Assembly (NCBI RefSeq): GCF_008806345.1 | Contig: NZ_VZZJ01000014.1 | Span: forward strand, 62,001 to 126,000 | Direction: 5' to 3' | From: Methylobacterium planeticum | GTDB taxonomy: Bacteria; Pseudomonadota; Alphaproteobacteria; Rhizobiales; Beijerinckiaceae | Length of the DNA: 64,000 nucleotides | Shown here: piece after piece, positions 28,241 through 36,519 of the stretch | How the letters are laid out: each line of letters starts with the position of its first letter | Numbering within the stretch: the first letter of the stretch is position 1 | The notes under the pieces: model-generated | The model's database searches: none | Told to the model about the DNA's origin: nothing | The model's input: only the letters and a program-made list of their open reading frames with translations | Program-made: the position numbers and the translations under genes

Positions 28241-28931
28241 AAAAACCCTCCCGGTCGCGGGATCGAAGCGCCCGTTGAAGTCGGGCTTGAAACGAGATCC
28301 CTTGGTGACGCCTGCGCCGGAGCGGCAGCATGCTCACGGTTGCATCATGCACGCGCATGACAGCGGAAGAAAGCAGGACGAGCGCGGCTGGGTTCAGTTT
28401 GGCACCGACCTGAGGCAGGTCCCCCTCATGCTGCCTGCCGGACTGCGCCGACGTCCCGCAGCTTGAGGCGCCGAAAATCTTCGCGCGCGAGGTCGTCGCA
28501 GCACTTTGGACGGAAGAATGCGAGGCTGTTTCCGATCTGAGCCGGGACGCGGCCTCGGGCATAGGCGCTGGGAACATCCCGACAATCGCTTCCTGCGAAA
28601 CGCAATTGACGCGCAATGTTCGCTTCCCGTTCCGACCCGTCCGAGAACCGCCATTCCCGCGTTCGCCCGACATGCCGCAGCCGCCTGCCTTGCGCCAGCA
28701 GCAGCCGGACATCGCCCAGCTTCGTCCTCTGCGGCTCAGGTCAACGCATGAGCGGTGGGCAGGCGAACCTCGTCGTCGCGCATCCCCGATCCTGGACCCG
28801 AGACCTCGAGCGCGCCGGATTGCCCGAGGGCGAGACGACGCGTAGCGGGGCGTTCTCGCGTCGCAACCGCAACCAAGCCATGCTCGAAATGGAATCGACG
28901 CCGTCAGATAACGACCACGCGGCCCTTCGAA
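28241..28931. other. Gene-poor region upstream of ugpB
   Basis: About 690 bases. It holds the ugp promoter near its left end. A 75-residue frame from 28748 to 28975 on the plus strand (starting MSGGQANLVVAHPRSWTRDL) is possible, but it runs into the LysR remnant and has no recognised family. Otherwise nothing convincing. Confidence 0.4.
28357..28363 (-). promoter_or_regulatory. Possible Pho-box half-site for ugp
   Basis: CTGTCAT on the minus strand matches a Pho-box half-site exactly, about 115 bases upstream of ugpB. The second half at the expected 11-base period is poor, so this is only suggestive. The expectation of PhoB control comes from the family. Confidence 0.3.
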
Positions 28932-29567
28932 TCACGCGCGCTGCCGTGCCGGCGACGGCCTTTCGGTCGACTTGAGCCGCGCCCGCCACGTGCCCCTCTC
29001 CACGAGCTCGGCGATGACCCCCGCCAACACCTTGGCAACGCCTTCGCTGCCACGGCCGTTCAGTGTACGCTGGGAGACGACAACGGAGAGAAGCCAAGAC
29101 GGCGTTGGGTCTGTGATAGGGACCGCAACCATCTCTCCACGCTTGATTTCCGCAGACAGAGCGAAGTGCGGCATGATCGCCGCGTACTTTTTCGAGCGGA
29201 CGAGTTCCGCGATGGCTGGCAGGCTCTCGCAATCAATCGCCGTCGCCGTGACCTCGTGACGAGCGGCCAGCTGCTCGATCACGACCCGGAGGATATTCGG
29301 TCGCCCAGGCAGGACGATCGGTAATGGAAGCGAAAAGATGTGCTGGAAGCCGATCTGTTCCTGGCAGGCAATCGGGTGGCTGGCTGGCACGATGAGCATC
29401 AGGTCCTCGACCATCATCTCGGTCCAGGCCCCATGCTCGAAGGCTTTGTGATTGAACCGCCCCGACATGCCGCCATTGCTGCCGGCCTTGGCCAGTCCGC
29501 CGCCAACACCACCATGAACGCGGTCACCACCGTTCGCGCGGTCACCACCATTCGCGCGGTCACCCAC
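28932..29567 (-). pseudogene. LysR-type regulator remnant lacking its DNA-binding domain
   Basis: The C-terminal two thirds of a LysR substrate-binding domain are clear (MMVEDLMLIVPASHPIA, LPLPIVLPGRPNILRVVIEQ, IDCESLPAIAELVRSKKYAA). The N-terminal helix-turn-helix is missing. In its place the frame reads short repeats (GDRANGGDRANGGDRVHGG) encoded by an 18-bp tandem repeat. No HTH coding sequence is found upstream in any frame. It cannot bind DNA as a LysR protein, so this is a decayed gene. Confidence 0.75.
29507..29560. repeat. Three tandem copies of an 18-bp unit
   Basis: The unit CACCACCNTTCGCGCGGT occurs three times in a row, the first copy with ATGAA in place of the variable part. It lies exactly where the LysR remnant loses homology, so slippage or a rearrangement at this point probably destroyed the gene. 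Confidence 0.75.
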
Positions 29568-29989
29568 GGCCTGCCAGATGCGCAGCCGACAGGAGACGCC
29601 GCATGGCCCCTCGCGAAGCTGCCGCCGCCAGTACCGGCTTTGAGATCGTGAGGCGGATGAGTATGGCCGCTGCCGTCACAATGGAGAGCCGGGACGACGC
29701 GACCGACGGGCGGAAGCAAACAGCGGTGGCTGCGCTTTCTGCCCGCGCGGATGGAGCCAGATCCGTTCTGATCGGCAAAAGCGAAACCGCTTCGCATTCG
29801 CAGGAGCAAGCCTCCAACCCTTCAGGCTCGATACAAAATTAGAAGTTGTATTCATTAAGAAACTTGTTCGGATTAAATATGACTTAACTATCCACAATTT
29901 GCTTCGCAACTTACATACTCGCCCCAGAGTTGCACAAAATATCAGAAATCGTCTGGTTTCTGAGAAAATCGCAATTTCGACGTGTATTT
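29568..29989. other. Intergenic region with AT-rich right half
   Basis: About 420 bases. The stretch 29840-29985 is unusually AT-rich and is the probable promoter of the DUF4214 gene. No supported gene is seen on either strand. Confidence 0.4.
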
Positions 29990-30597
29990 ATGGCTCTTTT
30001 TGGGCTTCTCGGCACGTCCGGCGGTGCTCAGTCCTGCACAACCAGCGGTGGCTTGCTGTTCGATCTCGGCCTCGGGATCGGGAGCGGCACTGCCAGCGGA
30101 AGCATCCTCAACCTCAATCTCGACCCTCTGCTCACCCTCAATGTTGGAGCGGGGGGCACAACCTCGGCAGTGACGGTCGACGCGGGGCCGGGTTCGACGG
30201 GCTCGACCGCGATGTCGCCCGTGATCAATCCTGGGGTAGACGTTGGTACGGGCTCGACAGGTGGCAATGGTGGTCTCCTGACTGGGCTTCTGTGCAGTTG
30301 CTCGACAACGGCACCATCAACCTCCACGACATGGCCAACGCCTTCGTCTATTCACCGGAGGCGCTACAGACCTACGGCGCCAACACCACCAATGCGCAGT
30401 TCGTCACGAACCTCTACCACAACACCCTCCATCGAGAGCGGGATGCGGTCGGGTTCCAGAACTGGACCAACGCCCTGAACAATCATGTGCTCGATCGCGG
30501 TAGCGTGCTGCTCGGCTTCTCTGAGCGCGCGGAGAACCACAACCAGACCGACCATCAGCTGCAGAACGGCATCCTGCTGGATTACGGCATAGCCTGA
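29990..30597 (+). pseudogene. DUF4214-domain protein gene interrupted by a frameshift
   Basis: Two frames must be joined to restore one protein. The first starts at ATG 29990 (MALFGLLGTSGGAQSCTTSG) and continues as a low-complexity region rich in G, L, S and T to about 30290. The second frame carries VQLLDNGTINLHDMANAFVY and FVTNLYHNTLHRERDAVGFQ and ends at 30597 in GILLDYGIA, which is a typical DUF4214 domain. The change of frame equals loss of one base or gain of two near 30245-30300. No slippery heptamer is visible there. Intact relatives are surface or calcium-type secreted proteins of unknown role in methylobacteria. Confidence 0.75.
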
Positions 30598-30606
30598 ATA
30601 AACCGC

Positions 30607-30635
30607 TGCGGCCGGTGAGACGATCGCCGGCCGCA
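30607..30635. terminator. Hairpin between convergent genes
   Basis: TGCGGCCGG and CCGGCCGCA form a perfect nine-pair stem with an eleven-base loop, ten bases after the DUF4214 stop and just before the end of the leftward ORF. It may serve both directions. There is no T-tract. Confidence 0.55.
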
Positions 30636-30639
30636 TCCC

Positions 30640-30894
30640 TCATGTCTCGTCATGCCGGCTCATGTGCACGGCCATCGTCATGTGGACGGTGTGGATGGTC
30701 GCGCGCTGGTAAGCGAGCATCTTCTCGAGACTGCCCCGCGCTCCGATGATGTCCGCGGTGTCCAAGCCGGAGGTGAGCGTCCCTGCTTGTCCAAGGAGGT
30801 CGAGGCGCTGCCGGCTGGCGTCGGCCGCCACGTCATCCGGCTTGTCCAGGGTGTCGACGACGATGGGGCGGGTATCCTCGGCAAGCTGCTCCAC
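30640..30894 (-). CDS. Hypothetical protein, 84 residues, possibly N-terminally truncated
   Basis: A GTG-initiated frame reading MEQLAEDTRPIVVDTLDKPD, then DVAADASRQRLDLLGQAG, with helical composition and a His/Met-rich end (HTVHMTMAVHMSRHDET). The open frame continues about 20 codons upstream with protein-like sequence (NELIPVEQL) but no start codon, so the original start may have been lost. No family is recognised. Confidence 0.45.
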   Translation of the reverse strand: MEQLAEDTRPIVVDTLDKPDDVAADASRQRLDLLGQAGTLTSGLDTADIIGARGSLEKMLAYQRATIHTVHMTMAVHMSRHDET

Positions 30895-31279
30895 CGGGAT
30901 CAGCTCATTGCCCGATCCGCGCGTCCCCGCTCCGACCGGCCGTTGCTCGCGAGCCTATGTTTCGCAGCGATCCGCGAAAGGTTCTCCGCCTTGCGCGTCC
31001 ATCCGGAAGCGATCCGCCCCGAGCATGGCATGCCTACTTCGCGCGTGGGCGCCTCGGCTCTGTTTCAGGAGGTGGAGCAAGGGCGGTCGCCCGAGTGTCC
31101 TCCGCAAGCTCCTGCCACACATCACCGCTGGATGCTTCCTCTCGTGAGTCTTCACGTGAGGAAGTCATTTGTTGGAGGCACGACCTCTCCTGAGATCATA
31201 GGCCATGCAGCAACGAGAACAGCCGCTGATCAAATTCGGCGGTACTTGTACGCGACCAACGGCGCCGGAGGTGTTGAAG
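30895..31279. other. Stretch without a supported gene
   Basis: About 385 bases with only unsupported short frames, between the end of one small leftward ORF and the terminator of the next leftward gene. Confidence 0.4.
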
Positions 31280-31308
31280 AGCCCCGCAAACCCTCAGGTT
31301 GCGGGGCT
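31280..31308 (-). terminator. Hairpin downstream of the Met/His-rich small gene
   Basis: AGCCCCGCAA and TTGCGGGGCT form a perfect ten-pair stem with a nine-base loop, starting nine bases after the stop codon of the leftward small gene. The following sequence is only weakly T-rich. Confidence 0.6.
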
Positions 31309-31317
31309 GGCAGTGGC

Positions 31318-31527
31318 TTACATGCCGTGGCGCATCATCCGACGCTTCATCATGTGCTTGCGCATCATGCGCTTCTTCATCATGTGCTCGCGGTGCGTCA
31401 TGCGAACCTGCGTGACGTTGGCCTGATCGGCCTGCAGCCCACCCGGTCCAATGGGAGCCGCTGAGGCTGCGCCTGCGGCGAGGGTGCTGAGAAGAGCAGC
31501 AGCCGTGACGGCAAGGATCTTCTTCAT
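31318..31527 (-). CDS. Small secreted Met/His/Lys/Arg-rich protein
   Basis: A 69-residue protein. The signal peptide (MKKILAVTAAALLSTLAAGA, cleavage after ASA) is followed by a mature part ending in a Met- and basic-rich run (REHMMKKRMMRKHMMKRRMM). That end has ten methionines and several histidines, which suggests metal (copper) or nucleic-acid/membrane binding, but no function is known. A terminator hairpin follows directly. Confidence 0.65.
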   Translation of the reverse strand: MKKILAVTAAALLSTLAAGAASAAPIGPGGLQADQANVTQVRMTHREHMMKKRMMRKHMMKRRMMRHGM

Positions 31528-31582
31528 CAGGTTCTCCAGTGAGGCATGCTCGCGCCCAGAGCCGGCGGAGCCGGCCTAGGCG

Positions 31583-31801
31583 TCAGGAGGGGGCGTGAGC
31601 ACAAGGGCATTTCTCCTCCCGCCCCATACGGGCGGTGAGAAGAAAAGTTTCGCTGGAGTTTTTGTAGGCAGGCTGGGAGCCCACCCACTGACGCATCCTG
31701 CAGATTTCGCACATCGGTCGATGCCCCATGACCGTGCCGTCCGGGTGGATCTTCACCGTCTGCTCCTTGTCGGCACCAGCCACCTTGATCTCGTACTGCA
31801 C
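31583..31801 (-). CDS. Hypothetical small protein, uncertain
   Basis: A 72-residue frame reading VQYEIKVAGADKEQTVKIHP with a CEIC cysteine pair and ending in a CPC motif. The beginning is protein-like, but there is no good start signal and it overlaps the next frame upstream. It may be the tail of a broken gene. Confidence 0.33.
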   Translation of the reverse strand: MQYEIKVAGADKEQTVKIHPDGTVMGHRPMCEICRMRQWVGSQPAYKNSSETFLLTARMGREEKCPCAHAPS

Positions 31802-31986
31802 CGCTGAGCGTCCTCATACCCGTATACAGGCACGGGGCGGGCATCGCCGTAGCCATAGGCCGGCGCCGCATGCGCCTCCGAGACCGCCGCGCCGAGCAAT
31901 GCGCCGGCTGCCAGACCACTGATCACGCCAACCGCAATAGCTCCTCCGCCACGGGCTTCCGCCGCTGTCGAGCTCAGAGCGCCCAT
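31753..31986 (-). pseudogene. Fragment of a glycine-rich secreted/membrane protein
   Basis: Reads MGALSSTAAEARGGGAIAVG, then VISGLAAGALLGAAVSEAH and a tyrosine/glycine-rich stretch (AYGYGDARPVPVYGYEDAQ). This resembles methylobacterial secreted proteins with a Gly-zipper segment and YG repeats, but the normal signal peptide before LSSTAAEARG and the usual C-terminus are missing. Probably degraded. Confidence 0.4.
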
Positions 31987-32136
31987 TGCTCGGAGACGTC
32001 CGCCTCCTCGCCCGCGACGGCGATACTCTTGCCTTGTGCCGTCTGCAGCTCGACGTTCGGCGGCGTCATCGCGAAGGCCCGATGCTGCTCCTCGAGCGGA
32101 CGTTCGCAGGTTGGACGATACGGAACGCGACAGGTC

Positions 32137-32862
32137 TTATTCGCGGCGCAGGCGTTGAGTGACCGTGAAGCGGTCCGCCGGGTGAAGCGTGTCCGAAATC
32201 TCCACTGCCCTGCCGGTACTATCGAGATAGCGCCGCAGGATGCGCAAGGCAGGGGCGTCTGTCTCGGCCTGCAGGAGCGCTGCCTTCTCAGGTGAGAGGC
32301 GCACCGCCTGCACATCCTGTCGGATCTCGGCGATCCGACAATCGTAGCGCTGCTCGATCAGGGTGCTGATCAGCACATCGGGAGAAGCCCGCACGATCTC
32401 GCCGATCTCGGCATAGGCGGGATCGACATACACATCGGTGCAGCCGACGGGCGCGGCTCCCGGTTTTCCATCACGTCGGAAGCTGGAGATCCTGAGCCAG
32501 CGCGAGCCCACTGGGCAGCCGAGATGGGCCGCCAGCGCCGGTGCGATCTCGACCTCCGCGATGTCGCGGACCTCGCGAACGTGGGCAGCGCCGAACTGGA
32601 TCAGATCCTCGACCGAGGTGAGGGCCTGCCGATAGCCAACGACTGGCACCGAGGTTTCAACCCGGGTCCCCGCCTTCTTGTTGCGGGTGACGAGGCCAAG
32701 GTCCTGCAGCTCCCGGATCGCGACTCGCACCGTGTGGCGGCTCGCGCCGTAATGCGCGCACAGGTCCAACTCCGTGGGCAGGGTCGAGCCGACCGGGAAG
32801 CGACCGCTCGCAATGCCTTCGGTCAGGTCTCGCGCCACCTGCGCATACCGCGTCTCTGCCAT
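32137..32862 (-). CDS. GntR-family regulator with UTRA ligand domain (HutC subfamily)
   Basis: A 241-residue regulator. The N-terminal GntR winged HTH covers about residues 5-68 (GSTLPTELDLCAHYGASRHT, VRVAIRELQDLGLV). The UTRA ligand-binding domain covers about 88-235 and ends LHPADRFTVTQRLRRE. It is divergent from the lyase-dctA genes, with two palindromes between them, so it most likely represses that unit until a small-molecule substrate binds the UTRA domain. The ligand is unknown. Confidence 0.9.
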   Translation of the reverse strand: MAETRYAQVARDLTEGIASGRFPVGSTLPTELDLCAHYGASRHTVRVAIRELQDLGLVTRNKKAGTRVETSVPVVGYRQALTSVEDLIQFGAAHVREVRDIAEVEIAPALAAHLGCPVGSRWLRISSFRRDGKPGAAPVGCTDVYVDPAYAEIGEIVRASPDVLISTLIEQRYDCRIAEIRQDVQAVRLSPEKAALLQAETDAPALRILRRYLDSTGRAVEISDTLHPADRFTVTQRLRRE

Positions 32863-32913
32863 CTTTCCCTCGTTGCGCAGCGTGCGCTTTTCGACGCCGC
32901 GATCATATTGACA

Positions 32914-32929
32914 TTATGTCCGTACATAA
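32914..32929. promoter_or_regulatory. Candidate GntR operator 1
   Basis: TTATGTCCGTACATAA is an inverted repeat with perfect six-base arms (TTATGT/ACATAA). It begins directly after a TTGACA at 32908-32913, so a bound regulator would block RNA polymerase. It shares the core ATGTNCGTACAT with site 2. Confidence 0.65.
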
Positions 32930-32941
32930 AGTAGGGATTTA

Positions 32942-32953
32942 ATGTACGTACAT
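32942..32953. promoter_or_regulatory. Candidate GntR operator 2
   Basis: ATGTACGTACAT is a perfect 12-bp palindrome located 35 bases before the lyase start and 26 bases (centre to centre) from operator 1. Two copies of the same core in a divergent regulator/target gap are typical of GntR/HutC autoregulation. Confidence 0.68.
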
Positions 32954-32987
32954 AATAGGCACGCCTCAAGGCGTGTGGAGGAACGCC

Positions 32988-34355
32988 ATGAGCCAGTCCG
33001 CCATTCCGGCCGCAACCACCGTCATCGACAGCGTCCTGTTCCGCGACGCTTTCGGCACGCCAGCCATGCGGGCTGTCTTCTCCGACCATGCTCTGATCCA
33101 GCGCTACATCGAAGTCGAGATCGCGTTGGCGAAGGCGGAAGCGGCGTGTGGCGTGATCCCGACGGATGCTGCCGCCATCATCGCCGAGAGCTGCAATTTC
33201 GACAGCCTCGACCTGGTTCTGCTGCGTCGGGAGACTGACAACGTCGGTTACCCGATCCTGCCGCTCGTGCATCAACTCGTGCATCAGTGCGGCGAGGCCG
33301 GACGCTACGTACACTGGGGTGCCACCACCCAGGACATCATGGATACGGCCAACGTCCTCCAGATGCGCGCTGGCTTGGAGATCGTGGCCGCCGACGTCGC
33401 GGAACTACGGGGCATCCTTGCCGACCTGTCGAGGCGGTACCGCGACACGCCGATGGCAGGGCGCACCCATCTGCAGCAGGCACTGCCCGTCACCTTCGGT
33501 TACAAGACCGCGATCTGGCTCGCCATGCTCGATCGGCACGCGGAGCGCCTGGAACAGGTCAAGCCCCGCATCCTGGTCGGCGAGTTCGCGGGTGCAGCCG
33601 GCACGCTGGCCTCGCTGGGCAAGGACGGTCTCGCCGTGCAGGAAGCCTTCTGTCGCGAGCTCGGTCTCGGGGTGCCGGCGTCCACTTGGCACGTCGCCCG
33701 CGACGGGTTTGCCGAGGCCGTCAACCTGCTTGCCCTGATCACGGGCTCGCTCGGCAAAATCGCCCTCGACATCATGATCATGGCCTCGACGGAGTTCGCG
33801 GAGGTCTACGAGCCCTTCGTCACCGGACGCGGTGCATCCTCGACCATGCCGCAGAAGCGCAACCCGATCTCCTCGGAACTGATGCTCGCCGCCTCCAAGG
33901 GTGTGCGCCAGCATGCAGGCCTGATGCTCGATGCGATGATCCAGGATTTCGAGCGCGCCACCGGCCCCTGGCACGCCGAGTGGATAGCCATTCCGGAGAG
34001 CTTCGTGCTGACGGCGGGAGCGCTGCATCAGGCCAAGTTCGCCCTCGGCGGCTTGATCGTCGACGAGACCAAGATGCGGGCGAACCTCGGGATCAGCCGC
34101 GGCCTGATCGTCGCCGAGGCCGTGATGATGGCGCTGGCACCCTACACGGGCCGGCAGGAGGCCCACGATCTCGTCTATGCCGCCTGCCGTGCGGTGAACG
34201 AGCAGGGCGGCACGCTGGCCGAGGCCCTGGCCGACGTGCCCGAAGTCACCGCCCATTTCGACCGCGCCGCGATCGAGCGGCTCACCGATCCTGCCAATTA
34301 TCTCGGCTCCGCCCCGCAGATGGTCGACCGCGTGTTGGCCTCCGCCCAGCGCTGA
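32988..34355 (+). CDS. Fumarase/aspartase-superfamily lyase (PurB/PcaB-like)
   Basis: A 455-residue cytoplasmic enzyme. The start is the ATG at 32988 after GGAGGAAC. The signature GASSTMPQKRNPISSELM is the superfamily catalytic loop. HWGATTQDIMDTANVLQM and GRTHLQQALPVTFGYK are the other two conserved regions. Members cleave C-N or C-O bonds releasing fumarate (adenylosuccinate, argininosuccinate and EDDS-type lyases) or cyclise carboxymuconate. It resembles the PcaB/PurB branch but stands apart from any purine or protocatechuate genes. Its partner 105 bases downstream is a C4-dicarboxylate carrier, which fits uptake of a dicarboxylate-type substrate. The exact reaction is unknown. Confidence 0.85.
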   Translation: MSQSAIPAATTVIDSVLFRDAFGTPAMRAVFSDHALIQRYIEVEIALAKAEAACGVIPTDAAAIIAESCNFDSLDLVLLRRETDNVGYPILPLVHQLVHQCGEAGRYVHWGATTQDIMDTANVLQMRAGLEIVAADVAELRGILADLSRRYRDTPMAGRTHLQQALPVTFGYKTAIWLAMLDRHAERLEQVKPRILVGEFAGAAGTLASLGKDGLAVQEAFCRELGLGVPASTWHVARDGFAEAVNLLALITGSLGKIALDIMIMASTEFAEVYEPFVTGRGASSTMPQKRNPISSELMLAASKGVRQHAGLMLDAMIQDFERATGPWHAEWIAIPESFVLTAGALHQAKFALGGLIVDETKMRANLGISRGLIVAEAVMMALAPYTGRQEAHDLVYAACRAVNEQGGTLAEALADVPEVTAHFDRAAIERLTDPANYLGSAPQMVDRVLASAQR

Positions 34356-34392
34356 CGTCGCACCTCGCACTCTCCTGACCAGAGGCACCAGG

Positions 34393-34416
34393 GCCGCCGG
34401 GCACACGCTCGGCGGC
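34393..34416 (+). other. Intercistronic hairpin between lyase and dctA
   Basis: GCCGCCGGGC and GCTCGGCGGC can form a ten-pair stem (one G-U pair) around ACAC. An A-run rather than a T-run follows, so it is not a normal terminator. It may stabilise the upstream message or lower expression of the carrier. Confidence 0.4.
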
Positions 34417-34460
34417 AACGAAAAAGAGTGCCCGGTCATCGCAATCATTTGGAGGAAACC

Positions 34461-35810
34461 ATGCCAACGACGATTAGCGATCCGGCCTCCTTGCCCCATC
34501 CGACGACCGCAACCCCCTCCACCGCAAAACCGAAGAAGAAGTCACTCTGGACGAACCTCGGTTTCCAGATCGTCGTCGCCATGGTGCTGGGCGCTGCGAT
34601 GGGCTTCGTGTTCCCGGAGGTCGCCGTCCAGCTCAAGATCCTCGGCGACATCTTCCTGCGCCTGATCAAGACCGCGGTGGCACCGCTGGTGTTCCTCTGC
34701 GTCGTCGTCGGTGTGACCTCTGCCGGCGACTTCAAGCGGGTCGGCAAGGTCGGCCTTATCGCGATGCTCTATTTCGAAATCGTCTCCTCGATCGCGCTGG
34801 CCGTCGGCCTGCTTGCCGGCAACGTGCTCGGCGTCGGCAAAGGCATGGCGGACGCGACAAAGGCGACCCTCGCGCAGGGCAAAGCGCCCACCGGTGCGGC
34901 CGCCCCTCACTCGACCTTGGAGTTCATCCTCAACATCTTCCCCGACAACTTCATCGGGGCCTTTGCCAGGGGTGAGCTTCTGCAGGTACTCGTCATCGCT
35001 CTGATTTTCGGTGCCGGCCTCCTGCACCTCTCACCCGAGAAACGCCAGCCGATCGAGAACGGCCTGACCAAAATCTCGGATGCGTTCTTCGAATTCATTC
35101 ACCTGATCATGCTGGTCGCGCCGATCGGCACATTCGGTGCGGTGGCCTTCGCGGTCGGATCGAGCGGCTCCAGCGTGCTGCTGTCGCTGATCTATCTGAT
35201 CCTGAGCTTCTATGCCGTGGTGACCATCTTCATCGCGGTGGTGCTCGGCACAATCTCGGCCGTATTCAAGATCAACCTGCTTCAGTTCCTGAACTTCATC
35301 CGGGAAGAAATCTACATCGTGCTCGGCACGGCCTCGTCCGAGAGCGTGCTGCCACGGCTCCTGGAAAAGCTGCCGACCTATGGTTGCTCGCGACAGAGTG
35401 TCGGACTCGTCCTGCCGACCGGTTACGCGTTCAATCTCGACGGCACCTCGATCTACATGTCGATGGGCGTGATCTTCCTCGCCAACGCCTACCACGTCCC
35501 TCTGGATCTCGGTCAGCAGCTCGGAATCCTCACGGTCATGCTGCTCACCTCGAAGGGAGCGGCGACGGTCTCAGGCGGCAGCTTCGTGGTGTTCGCGGCG
35601 ACCGTTGCGGCGACGGGCGTGCTGCCGCTGGAGGGGCTGCCGATCCTGTTCGGCGTCTACCGCTTCATGTCGATCGCCATCGCCACGGCGAACGTCATCG
35701 GCAACAGCGTCGCGACCGTCGTCACAGCGAAACTCGCGGGTGAGTTCGATCCAGAGATGGCACGTCACGCCCTCGCCCGCCTGCAGGCGGAGCGTGCCGG
35801 AGCTGCCTGA
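34461..35810 (+). CDS. Dicarboxylate/amino acid:cation symporter (DctA/GltP family)
   Basis: A 449-residue DAACS-family carrier. The ATG at 34461 follows GGAGGAAACC. It has eight helices plus re-entrant loops. Readable motifs are FLRLIKTAVAPLVFLCVVVG, the serine-rich hairpin GTASSESVLPRLLEKL, and the substrate/cation region LPTGYAFNLDGTSIYMSMGV. It imports C4-dicarboxylates or acidic amino acids with protons or sodium. It is downstream of the lyase gene and probably shares its GntR control. The last codons overlap an IS5-type transposase remnant, so the native C-terminus may have been altered by insertion. Confidence 0.9.
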   Translation: MPTTISDPASLPHPTTATPSTAKPKKKSLWTNLGFQIVVAMVLGAAMGFVFPEVAVQLKILGDIFLRLIKTAVAPLVFLCVVVGVTSAGDFKRVGKVGLIAMLYFEIVSSIALAVGLLAGNVLGVGKGMADATKATLAQGKAPTGAAAPHSTLEFILNIFPDNFIGAFARGELLQVLVIALIFGAGLLHLSPEKRQPIENGLTKISDAFFEFIHLIMLVAPIGTFGAVAFAVGSSGSSVLLSLIYLILSFYAVVTIFIAVVLGTISAVFKINLLQFLNFIREEIYIVLGTASSESVLPRLLEKLPTYGCSRQSVGLVLPTGYAFNLDGTSIYMSMGVIFLANAYHVPLDLGQQLGILTVMLLTSKGAATVSGGSFVVFAATVAATGVLPLEGLPILFGVYRFMSIAIATANVIGNSVATVVTAKLAGEFDPEMARHALARLQAERAGAA

Positions 35811-36321
35811 GACGCCGAAAGACGGGCGGCCGCGTGCCTCGGATCGATCGGCGTTGGCCGGCATCATCCTGGTGCTGCGCACCGGCATGCGGTGGCAGCC
35901 CCTGCGGCGTTCCGAGGTGGGCTGCAGCGGCAAGACGGACTGGCGGCGGCTGGGCGCGTGGCAGGCAGCCCGCGTCTAGGCCGCCCTGGATGCGGTACCG
36001 GGCACGCGCGCAGGTCGGCGCGGTCGCCCCCGGCGCAGACCGGCCAAGCTGCACGCCGGCAAGGGTTACGAGCATCGCGGCTGCCGGCGTGCGTGCCGGG
36101 CGCGCAGCATCACACCGCGGATCGCCCGGCGCGGCATCGCGAGCAGCGAACGTCTGGACCGCTACTGCTGGATTGTGGAGCGGACCCTGGCATGGTTGGC
36201 CGGCTTCCGCCGCCTCGCCATCCGCAACGAACGCCGCGCCGACCGCCACCTCGCCTTCACCACGCTCGCCGGTGCCCGCATCTGCCGTGCTCAGGCCAAA
36301 CGGCTCTTTCCCGAACTCTAA
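35794..36321 (+). pseudogene. IS5-family transposase remnant, inactive
   Basis: The beginning (PETPKDGRPRASDRSALAGI, then RTGMRWQPL and GKTDWRRLGAWQAARV) is a typical IS5-group N-terminus. A TAG at 35977-35979 stands where relatives have tryptophan (GVW). Soon afterwards the sequence jumps to the C-terminal part (KLHAGKGYEHRGC, ERTLAWLAGFRRLAIRNERR) and ends at 36321. The middle, with two of the three catalytic acidic residues, is deleted. It starts inside the last codons of dctA. No terminal inverted repeats could be identified. Confidence 0.85.
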
Positions 36322-36336
36322 GGCCGGTCGCGGACG

Positions 36337-36510
36337 TCATCCGCCCATGGATGCTCGGAAGCAGGTGGCGAACTCCACCAGGGGCAACAACGGCGCGTGA
36401 ACGGCGACAGAAGCATCGTGGGTGGGACAGCTTGTCGTAGCGGGTTGCGATGCGCCAGAATTCCGTGAGGCTGCAGACCGTGGCCTTGATGCGTCGGCGC
36501 TCATTCCTGA
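36337..36510 (-). pseudogene. Second transposase fragment, opposite strand
   Basis: RIATRYDKLS, readable on the minus strand, is the usual C-terminal signature of IS5-group transposases. The sequence continues in another frame to 36337, so it is frameshifted as well as truncated. It lies head to head with the AraC gene and end to end with the first remnant. Confidence 0.6.
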
Positions 36511-36519
36511 GGTGCTCTG

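Noticed and set aside
30245..30300. Programmed ribosomal frameshift in the DUF4214 gene
   Set aside because: No slippery heptamer or downstream pseudoknot was seen, so simple mutation or phase variation is the simpler explanation.
34393..34416. Rho-independent terminator between the lyase and dctA
   Set aside because: The hairpin is followed by an A-run, not a T-run, so it is listed only as an intercistronic structure.
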